64,000 bases of DNA, from assembly GCF_022267515.1 (NCBI RefSeq), contig NZ_JAKFGB010000012.1, positions 1 to 64,000 of the forward strand, in the 5' to 3' direction. This document shows, one piece after another, positions 57,707-64,000 of this stretch; the stretch's first letter is position 1, and every line of letters starts with the position of its first letter. This DNA comes from Rubinisphaera margarita. GTDB lineage: Bacteria > Planctomycetota > Planctomycetia > Planctomycetales > Planctomycetaceae. The translations under genes and the position numbers were made by a program. Under the pieces are notes generated by a model. It saw nothing but the letters and a program-made list of their open reading frames with translations. It did not search any database and had not been told where the DNA came from.

Positions 57707-58686
57707 TTCGTTGCTCCCGGCACGTCGGCCGCGTCGTAGCCATAGTCGGCCGGGTTGTCGTTGTTTTCCGGGCGACCTTCGATGTAGAACCAGTTATGAA
57801 TTGGCTTGAGGATCTCGAGGACCTCAGCCAGAAGCTGTTCGTCCAGCGGTTGCTCGGCCCAGTCGGCCCATTGCGAAACCCGATTCGGATTGGCGGAGCC
57901 GGTCACACAGGTGGTGAAGTCCGGATTGGCGAGGGAATACTGCATCGCCAGCTGAGCGATGTCGACGCCCTTGCTCTCGCAATGTTTCGCCGCCTTTTCG
58001 GCGATTTCTCGCACCTTTGGAGTCGCTTTGTGCCAGGCGGGCAGCGGAGCATTGGTGAGCAGCCGAGCCGAGAAGGGAGCGGCATTCATCAGGCCGACAC
58101 CCTTTTCCTTGCAGATCGGCACCAGCTCCAGGGCCATGTCGTTCTGCAGGGTGTAATGGTTGTAAGTCAGCAGCACATCGATGTCGGCGTTGGCCAGAAT
58201 GTACTTGAACATCTTCATCGGATAGCCGCTCACGCCGATGAATCGGACCTTCCCTTTCTCAACCTGCTTGCGGAGAGCAGGGAGGGTCTCTTCGACAATC
58301 TGCGACATCTCGACGAACTCAAGGTCGTGACAGAGCACGATGTCGAGATGATCGACCTTCATCCGCTCCAGCGAGATATCGACGCTTTCCGCGACACGGC
58401 GGGCACTGAAGTCGAAGTGCTCCCCGGCGTATCGGCCGAGCTTAGTGCCGAGGTAATAGCTGTCCCGCGGGATATCCGGCAGGACGCGACCGAGCAGCAT
58501 TTCGCTCATGCCGCGGCCGTAGAAGGGGGACGTGTCGATGAAATTCATTCCGCGTTCGATGGCGACATGAACGCTGCGGAAGGCCTCGTTCAGATCGATG
58601 CTGCGGAATTCGCTTCCGAGAGAAGACGCTCCGAAGGAGAGGCTGGTCAGTTCCAGACCGGTGTTGCCGAGAGGTCGCTTTTCCAA
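57703..58686 (-). CDS. aldo/keto reductase, L-fucose/galactose dehydrogenase-like
   Basis: The protein of about 327 residues is an aldo/keto reductase. The tetrad is visible as D and Y in FIDTSPFYGRG, K in YYLGTKLGR and H in VLCHDLEF. The family usually opens (M)EKRxLGxTGLxxxxLxFGAS; here LEKRPLGNTGLELTSLSFGAS follows TTG 58686, with AGGA about ten bases upstream. An in-frame ATG at 58776 would add 30 residues that do not fit. It resembles L-fucose or L-galactose dehydrogenases that make sugar lactones. It is the first gene of the minus-strand carbohydrate operon, divergent from an AraC regulator. Confidence 0.87.
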   Translation of the reverse strand: MEKRPLGNTGLELTSLSFGASSLGSEFRSIDLNEAFRSVHVAIERGMNFIDTSPFYGRGMSEMLLGRVLPDIPRDSYYLGTKLGRYAGEHFDFSARRVAESVDISLERMKVDHLDIVLCHDLEFVEMSQIVEETLPALRKQVEKGKVRFIGVSGYPMKMFKYILANADIDVLLTYNHYTLQNDMALELVPICKEKGVGLMNAAPFSARLLTNAPLPAWHKATPKVREIAEKAAKHCESKGVDIAQLAMQYSLANPDFTTCVTGSANPNRVSQWADWAEQPLDEQLLAEVLEILKPIHNWFYIEGRPENNDNPADYGYDAADVPGATK

Positions 58687-58854
58687 GGCTCGTTGATCCT
58701 GCGCTAAGATTGCGATTTTATGCTTTGCATCCCTCGGGCGTATTGATGTCCCGAACGGGATGGCCGATTTCTTCATGTTCGCATTATTCGGTCGCCCGAT
58801 GCAAATCGGAATGGCAGGTCTTTACATTTACATGTCAATATTTATCCTAGGTGT
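58687..58854. promoter_or_regulatory. divergent control region of the carbohydrate operon and AraC gene
   Basis: The stretch contains an AT-rich core at about 58821-58847 (TTTACATTTACATGTCAATAT) within GC-rich flanks. A TTGACA is readable on the minus strand at 58833-58838, but no good -10 box matches it. The AraC protein probably binds here to control both directions. Confidence 0.35.
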
Positions 58855-59745
58855 ATGGTCGAAGATTTCACCAGCTCGTCTCTTCCCGCGTTCGTTTCGA
58901 GGCAGGTTCTCGAAGCACGCCGATTCTTTTTGAATCTCGATCCGCATGGCACCGCCGCTGTGGAAGTTGTCTGCGGCGGAGTCGAACGGCTGCATACCGA
59001 TTACCTGATCGATCGCCGCACGTTTCCCTACCGGGCGATTGAACTGGTCGCGGAAGGGGAAGGGCTCGTTACGATCAACGGAGAAGAGCACAGCCTTTCC
59101 GCCGGGTCGATGTTCGCTTACGGTCCCGATGTCTCCCATACGATTCGTAACCAGGGAGAAGTTGGGATGCGGAAGTATTATCTCGACTTCGTCGGGACCG
59201 ATGCGGTCGATCTGCTGCGGCAGGCCGGGATGCTTTCTGAGACCGGCGAGCATGTTCCGATCGCCGTGGGGCGACTGCACGAAGTCGCCGAACTGTTCGA
59301 CATGCTGATTCGCGACGCCAGTGAAGGGGGGCCGCATGGCTCCGAGCTTTGCGTCTCGCTGACGCGGCTGCTGTTTCTCAAGATCCAGCAATTGAGGCTC
59401 TCGGCTGGCAGTGTGCGGCCCAAAGCCTATGCGACTTACGAACGGATTCGGAATCTGATCGACGAGAAGTATCTGGAGTTACAAACCGCGCAGGATGTTG
59501 CCGAAGCGTGTGAACTGACCCCGGTTTATCTCTCGCGTCTGTTCGGGCGATTCTCCGACTGCGGCGTCTATCAGTACCTGCTGCGAAGAAAAATGAACTA
59601 CGCCGCCGGCCTGCTGATGAATGAAGGCATGCTCGTGAAAGAAGTGGCCGAGAAGATGGAGTTTCCCGATCCGTTCCAGTTTTCCCGCTCCTTCAAACGG
59701 GTTTACGGAGTTCCTCCCACCAGGCTGGTGAATCAGGTTCGATGA
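58855..59745 (+). CDS. AraC-family transcriptional regulator
   Basis: The 296-residue protein has an N-terminal cupin-like ligand-binding domain (about 20-150; YRAIELVAEGEGLVTINGEEHSLSAGSM, then GPDVSHTIRNQGE). Its C-terminal AraC double helix-turn-helix (about 190-295) has AQDVAEACELTPVYLSRLFGRFSDCGVYQYL and EVAEKMEFPDPFQFSRSFKRVYGVPPTRL. The cupin domain would sense a sugar. It lies back to back with the aldo/keto reductase-led operon and is its likely regulator. The ATG at 58855 follows AGG at a short distance. Confidence 0.92.
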   Translation: MVEDFTSSSLPAFVSRQVLEARRFFLNLDPHGTAAVEVVCGGVERLHTDYLIDRRTFPYRAIELVAEGEGLVTINGEEHSLSAGSMFAYGPDVSHTIRNQGEVGMRKYYLDFVGTDAVDLLRQAGMLSETGEHVPIAVGRLHEVAELFDMLIRDASEGGPHGSELCVSLTRLLFLKIQQLRLSAGSVRPKAYATYERIRNLIDEKYLELQTAQDVAEACELTPVYLSRLFGRFSDCGVYQYLLRRKMNYAAGLLMNEGMLVKEVAEKMEFPDPFQFSRSFKRVYGVPPTRLVNQVR

Positions 59746-60412
59746 TCGGAAGCCGCAATCTTTGCCTCCGGCGATCAAATTCCGAGGAGAGATCTATTCC
59801 CTCCGGCTGGCCACGCTCGATAGAATAGTGTAGATCAGTTGCCCTTCACGGGGTTCGTCGCTAAAGGCGTTGTGTGCTCCGATTCGTGCTGGCCATTCTG
59901 TTGCTGGTAGCCCCGACCGTTGCTGCGGTCTCTCTGGGAGCGCTGCCTGTTGGCTGTCTCGACTCGCAAAGGCATGTTGATTGTATTCCCGGCCGAGTTG
60001 CGGAGACTCCCTCGGAATGGCAAGCCCGCCTCGATGGCGGTTTGCCGGCGGCGCTGCGACAGGAAGAAGGTCGATCGAGCGTTCCGCAACTGCGAGATGT
60101 CAGTTTCGGAGGGGCAACTCGAATCGATGCCACGTTTCCCGGCGAACTGGCGTTCCGCGAATCGAGTCGCGAACCAGCCACCCTCGCCGTGCCTGTGTGC
60201 TCGTCCCTGCAGGTGCTCTACTGCAGATGGCTGATTTGATTGATCGCTTACGCGCAGCTTTTTCGTAAGTCCTGAATCATCCGACCGGATCTCTGCTTGT
60301 TTTCCGGCCGACACGACGCGGAATTCCGTGGGCGGCTGTTGCTACACGTATCCGCGGCTCTGCTCGGTCGATCCGGTCGCTATCAATCATCTGCATGATC
60401 TGGAGAGATCGT
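59746..60412. other. sparse region between the AraC gene and the small hypothetical protein
   Basis: The only candidate gene is the small exported protein at 59874-60239, described separately. Opposite-strand frames over the same bases lack binding sites and recognisable sequence. No terminator was seen after the AraC gene. Confidence 0.35.
59874..60239 (+). CDS. possible small exported protein
   Basis: The 121-residue frame starts with GTG, with AAAGG seven bases upstream. It begins MLRFVLAILLLVAPTVAAVSLG, a credible signal peptide. The remainder (WQARLDGGLPAALRQEEGRS and PATLAVPVCSSLQVLYCRWLI) has natural-looking composition and three cysteines. I recognise no family. Overlapping frames on both strands are similarly long, so coding is not certain. 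Confidence 0.4.
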   Translation: MLRFVLAILLLVAPTVAAVSLGALPVGCLDSQRHVDCIPGRVAETPSEWQARLDGGLPAALRQEEGRSSVPQLRDVSFGGATRIDATFPGELAFRESSREPATLAVPVCSSLQVLYCRWLI

Positions 60413-60946
60413 ATGTCACCTCAACTTATAGCTGCCCCCGAAGAGAAGCCGCTGGTTCAAACCAATACCCCGCTTGAGCTTCCCCGTCGTCCTCGGGATG
60501 TTTCGGATCTCTTGATCCAGGTCGGAGTTCTCCTGAGAGACAATCAGCCGGCCAGAGCTCTCGAACTGATTACCCGCTCGAAGTTGACTTCACCCTCGGC
60601 TCGCAATGCGATGGCCGTCTGCCAGCTTCGGCTGGGCAACCCCCACACGGCGATCCGAATTTACAGATCGTTGCTTGTCACTGGCGACATCTATTTCCTG
60701 GAAGACGCTCCAGCTCTGTTCAAGGTAAACTTCGCACTCGCGCTGTTGATGAACGAGAATGTTCCAGGCTATCAGAAAACCATGGCGGGGTTGAAAGACG
60801 ACGATCATCCATACGTGAAAACCGTGCGGTCCGCCGTGGAGTCATGGCGCAGTCGACTGAATCTCTGGCAGCGAGTCCAGTGGTTCTTCGGACTGCCGCC
60901 GCAGCGAGTCATCGACCTGGGCATTCCGCCTGGCGAACTCGAGTAA
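60413..60946 (+). CDS. hypothetical protein with helical repeat
   Basis: The 177-residue protein has no signal peptide or membrane segment. Residues 30-150 look like a small TPR-like helical array (DLLIQVGVLLRDNQPARALELI, NAMAVCQLRLGNPHTAIRIYRSL, LFKVNFALALLMNENVPGY). A basic tail (WQRVQWFFGLPPQRVIDLG) follows. GGAG lies seven bases ahead of the ATG. Function is unknown. It stands alone between the AraC gene and the convergent transporter gene. Confidence 0.75.
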   Translation: MSPQLIAAPEEKPLVQTNTPLELPRRPRDVSDLLIQVGVLLRDNQPARALELITRSKLTSPSARNAMAVCQLRLGNPHTAIRIYRSLLVTGDIYFLEDAPALFKVNFALALLMNENVPGYQKTMAGLKDDDHPYVKTVRSAVESWRSRLNLWQRVQWFFGLPPQRVIDLGIPPGELE

Positions 60947-60955
60947 CCGTCGTTT

Positions 60956-60983
60956 AGAGCGGATCGCTCTACCGTATGTCCGC
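60956..60983 (+). repeat. 28-base dispersed repeat, copy B
   Basis: This plus-strand segment (AGAGCGGATCGCTCTACCGT, then ATGTCCGC) matches the minus strand of 50938-50965 at 25 of 28 positions. It lies ten bases after the stop of the small hypothetical gene. Confidence 0.6.
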
Positions 60984-61054
60984 GAATGAGCGTTGAATCG
61001 CCTGAAACGCTGCATCTTTCGCGGACCGAACGGTTACACCAAAAGTAAACTGCT

Positions 61055-62290
61055 TTAGGTCATCGTCTCCGCAGAGATCTCTCGTTCTTCAGCGAGGCAC
61101 TCTGCGGAGCTTTCGTGCGCCTCGCGGCCCCACCAGCTGGCCAGCAGAGAGCCGGTGATGTTCATCCATGGTCCGAAGATCGCTGGCGCCAGAGCAGCCG
61201 GGGCACTCTTGAGGGCATCCATCGCCAGTCCGGCTGCCATGCCGCTGTTCTGCATACCGACTTCGAAGGCGATCGTCCGTGAGATCTCCTCGCTCTGTCC
61301 GGTCAGCCGTCCACTCCAGTAGCCGAGCAGATAACCGGCCGAGTTGTGAATCGCCGCGACGAGCATCAGCAGTCCGCCGGCTTCGAGGACCGTTGCTCGT
61401 GATCGAGCCGTGATGATAGCGATGATCAGCCAGATTCCAGCCATGGAGACGAACGGAAGAATGCGGGCGATGAAATCCCCGCCACGTCCGCTGACGATCG
61501 CCACAATCTTCACCAGCGAAACCAGGGCCAGTAAGCCGAGTCCGACGGTGATTCCAGACCGGAGCGAACCGGCGAATGCGAAGAAGTTCTCAGAAAGAGT
61601 CAGCAACCCGGCGAGCGCCGAGAAGATGACCAGAAGGATCGACATGACGCTGACCTTCTTCGTGAACTTCCGCGAGGAGTAGAGCAACTCGTGAGCGAGC
61701 AGTCCGGCGATCACCGGGACGATGATCATGTTCAGAATCGACAGCATCATCGCCACGATGGAGATTGGCACGAGGGCTCCGGCGAGCCATTTGGTGAGCA
61801 GCGGAGTGACCAGCGGCGACATCAGCGTCGAGCAGGCGGTCATCGTTACCGAGAGGGCCACATCGCCACGGGCCAGAAAGACCATGAGATTCGATGCGAC
61901 TCCCCCGGAGACCGAACCAACGAGAATCACTCCGACGGCAATCTCCGGCGGCAAGTCCAGCGAAGTTGCCAGCATCCAGCCGATGAGCGGCATGATTAGA
62001 AACTGCGAACCGATGCCAATCAGAACCGGCAACGGACGACGCAGAGCCCGTCCGAAGTCGTGTGCGGTCAGCGTGGTTCCCATGCCGAACATAATCACCT
62101 GCAGCAGCGGGACAATCAGCTTCGCCAGGTCGAAGCGTCCCCAATGGAGGAACGCCTCGGGAAAGACAAGAGCAGCCAGACACGCGACGGCGATCCAGAG
62201 TCCGAACGCCAGTGGCCTGAGGCGGCGCAGGATCGTACACAGCACGGCAAACGCCACGCAGAGCCCCAGGGCAGTGGGCAAAACACTCAC
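61055..62290 (-). CDS. bile acid:sodium symporter family (BASS) transporter
   Basis: The 411-residue protein has about ten hydrophobic segments and the family features MFGMGTTLTAHDFGRAL, VILVGSVSGGVASNLMVFLARGDVALSV and FEVGMQNSGMAAGLAM. These GGxxSN and QNSG segments form the sodium-binding crossing region in this family. It would import an organic anion with sodium; substrate is unknown. The start is GTG at 62290. It stands apart from other operons, convergent with the gene at 60413. Confidence 0.88.
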   Translation of the reverse strand: MSVLPTALGLCVAFAVLCTILRRLRPLAFGLWIAVACLAALVFPEAFLHWGRFDLAKLIVPLLQVIMFGMGTTLTAHDFGRALRRPLPVLIGIGSQFLIMPLIGWMLATSLDLPPEIAVGVILVGSVSGGVASNLMVFLARGDVALSVTMTACSTLMSPLVTPLLTKWLAGALVPISIVAMMLSILNMIIVPVIAGLLAHELLYSSRKFTKKVSVMSILLVIFSALAGLLTLSENFFAFAGSLRSGITVGLGLLALVSLVKIVAIVSGRGGDFIARILPFVSMAGIWLIIAIITARSRATVLEAGGLLMLVAAIHNSAGYLLGYWSGRLTGQSEEISRTIAFEVGMQNSGMAAGLAMDALKSAPAALAPAIFGPWMNITGSLLASWWGREAHESSAECLAEEREISAETMT

Positions 62291-62427
62291 AGCGACATGC
62301 TTTCGATGAAGGATCAGTAATCAGGGAAGACTGATTCTAACGACCGCGAACGCTGCCGAGCAGGGAACCCGTTTCAAGTGACCATGCGGTTTACAGACTG
62401 AGTCGCGAGCCCGCCTTGAAGAGGGGC

Positions 62428-64000
62428 TTACCTTTGGACCGGGCGGCCGCGGCGGCGAGTCGGTGGTGGAGGCGTTTCCCAGTCGACAGGACGAGGTTCG
62501 AGGTCCGCTGAGAACGCGACCAGTGTCTCTGTCGGCGACCAGTCGACATCGAGCGTGCGAAATTCCTCCGGCAGCGTTTCGAGCAGCTCCAGCTCACCGG
62601 GAGCATCGCGGCTGGCCCAAACGATTCGCGACTTTCGCAGCGCCGGGATGTGCATACTGAATAGTACCCGTCGGCTGTCGCGGGAGAATGTGAAGTCGGC
62701 GTTTGTTTCTTTCTCATCGGAATGCAGCACCTCAAGGCGGCTCCCCGGTGTGATATCGCAGGCGGCAACTTCGTACAGCCGGTTTGCTGAGGTTCGGGCT
62801 TTGAAAGCAATCGTCTGATTATCGTGCGACCAGCCGTGATTCCAGTAGATGTAACTGTATCGCTGCGCATCGGCTCCCGACAGCAGTTCCCGGGTTTTCC
62901 CGGTCGACACGTCCCGGAGAGTAATGTTCCCCGAGCTGCCGTAGGAAATTGTTTTTCCGTCGGGCGACCACTGGGCTCCCCAGCCGCTTCTGTCGAGCGT
63001 TTCTCTCCGTCCACTTTCGATGTCGATGAGCACAATTCCGCTGCCGGAAACGCTGCAGACGAGCTGTTTGCGATCGGGAGACAAACTCGGCATGCTGCCC
63101 GGACCGAGGTCCCTGAGGCCGGTACCATCGAGATTGACCAGAAACAGATGGGAGTTACTCACGGAACCGCCCGAGGCGTCAAAAGCGATGGATTGACCGT
63201 CCGCGGTAAACTCTGCCGAACCCATATGCGTGAACCCTTCAGGGGTGGACGTGATCGTTCGCGTCTCACCGGTTTCCGGGTTCATGGCCATCATGATCCG
63301 TTGTGGAGCCGTGTCGAACGGGAGACTTTTCAACGCCTCGCCTCGCAGTTCCAGGCGTTCCCAGCAGACTTCACAACTGCTCACGCCGCTGGCGATACTA
63401 CGCAGCTCGATCCCCTGAGCCTTGATCGGCGCATCCGTGGCTTCACGAACTTCAAGCAGCTGAAAATCTTCCGAGTCTTTGGCCGCTATCAGGAAGTAGA
63501 CGTTCTTGCCTCGCCGGGCGATTCGCAGCCGACCGGACGTCCCTTCGCTCGGCCAATGGTTCTCTCGGAAAAGTCGCTTTGGGGATTCTTCGGGCCATGT
63601 GGAAACGGATGCTCGCACCTGATGATGGCCCTGATCATTGAGAATGCGAACGACGCGCACCAGATGCTGGATCGGATCGTCGGCCTGCAGCGATGCGTAA
63701 ATAAATGTCTGCTTGTCCCCGCTCATTTCCAGGCCGGAGAAGTCGGCGATCAGATCGAAATCCCCTTCGAGCCCGAACGAAAAACGCAAACAGGGCGACT
63801 GCCAGCTCCCATCCGACGTCTGCGTGAGGATCAGGCCATCGGCGTTCATGCGAAGGTTGGTCGGTTGAGTCGGAGTGAACAGCTTCACGTAATCCTCGCC
63901 CAGCCCCTGCTGGATGAATTCGTAAACGAAGACGTCTTCGAACTGCTCGAACTGTTCATCCAGTTCCTGGACTTCGGCGTCGGCCATTCGCTGGTCTTTC
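62428..64000 (-). CDS. TolB-like beta-propeller protein, 5' end beyond window
   Basis: At least 519 residues are visible. The N-terminal part (about 1-230) is beta-rich and resembles DUF1583-like or laminin-type domains of planctomycetes. Residues 240-500 hold TolB/WD40-like blades (FTADGQSIAFDASGG, PSLSPDRKQLVCSVSG, AQWSPDGKTISYGSSG, FTFSRDSRRVLFSM). The tail is Pro/Arg-rich (PPPPTRRRGR). The ATG at 63987 has no binding site and the frame stays open to the edge (KDQR precedes it), with no signal peptide. The true start is therefore probably outside the window. It is likely exported and protein- or glycan-binding. Confidence 0.8.
   Translation of the reverse strand, partial: KDQRMADAEVQELDEQFEQFEDVFVYEFIQQGLGEDYVKLFTPTQPTNLRMNADGLILTQTSDGSWQSPCLRFSFGLEGDFDLIADFSGLEMSGDKQTFIYASLQADDPIQHLVRVVRILNDQGHHQVRASVSTWPEESPKRLFRENHWPSEGTSGRLRIARRGKNVYFLIAAKDSEDFQLLEVREATDAPIKAQGIELRSIASGVSSCEVCWERLELRGEALKSLPFDTAPQRIMMAMNPETGETRTITSTPEGFTHMGSAEFTADGQSIAFDASGGSVSNSHLFLVNLDGTGLRDLGPGSMPSLSPDRKQLVCSVSGSGIVLIDIESGRRETLDRSGWGAQWSPDGKTISYGSSGNITLRDVSTGKTRELLSGADAQRYSYIYWNHGWSHDNQTIAFKARTSANRLYEVAACDITPGSRLEVLHSDEKETNADFTFSRDSRRVLFSMHIPALRKSRIVWASRDAPGELELLETLPEEFRTLDVDWSPTETLVAFSADLEPRPVDWETPPPPTRRRGRPVQR

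Overview
The window looks like chromosomal DNA of a planctomycete, probably order Planctomycetales. The case rests on gene content. Families largely confined to or hugely expanded in Planctomycetota recur here: DUF1552, DUF1592-type and PSD1-type multi-domain cytochromes, DUF1501, several sulfatases, ECF sigma factors followed directly by membrane or FecR-like partners, MJ0042-type zinc ribbons and GYF_2 domains. The species cannot be named from the sequence.

Layout. 1-931: a decayed transposase fragment and a gene-poor stretch with one terminator-like hairpin. 932-10732: an ECF sigma factor, its putative membrane partner, two Tat-exported DUF1552 proteins and two DUF1592-type haem proteins, all on the plus strand. 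11196-21714: a divergent sulfur or persulfide cluster. Its minus-strand arm encodes an exported MBL-rhodanese protein, a SoxB-like metallophosphoesterase, a DsrE-like protein, a thioredoxin and an FAD disulfide reductase-like protein. Its plus-strand arm encodes an ArsR-rhodanese regulator, a small CPYC protein, a DUF2243 membrane protein, a second DsrE-like protein and a second metallophosphoesterase. 21959-36510: a tight ten-gene plus-strand operon with a pseudoprotease-zinc finger protein, a zinc-ribbon membrane protein, a lipoprotein, a GTPase-like P-loop protein, a GAP1-like protein, a large coiled-coil membrane protein, a GYF_2-trypsin membrane protease, a MotA/TolQ/ExbB channel protein and two MotB/ExbD-like coiled-coil proteins. 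This is the best candidate for an undescribed system: a membrane-anchored, GTPase-controlled, possibly proton-driven conflict or envelope machine.

36700-40384: a peroxiredoxin, a beta-propeller glycoside hydrolase-like protein and a sulfatase. 40589-45271 (minus): a signalling operon of response regulator-ATPase, Tat-exported solute-binding protein and hybrid histidine kinase. 45741-52384: a second sigma-led module of sigma factor, FecR/LamG protein, PSD1 cytochrome and DUF1501 protein, ended by a strong terminator. 52603-58686 (minus): a carbohydrate operon of aldo/keto reductase, zinc alcohol dehydrogenase, GH16 enzyme, tagaturonate epimerase-like protein and sulfatase, facing a divergent AraC regulator at 58855-59745. 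59874-64000: a doubtful small exported protein, a small hypothetical protein, a bile-acid:sodium symporter family transporter and a TolB-like propeller protein cut by the window edge.

The two sigma-led modules and the sulfatase/CAZyme genes fit a lifestyle of degrading sulfated polysaccharides. The sulfur cluster looks like detoxification or oxidation of reactive sulfur outside the cytoplasm. Functional statements are inferred from motifs read by eye; no database search was run.
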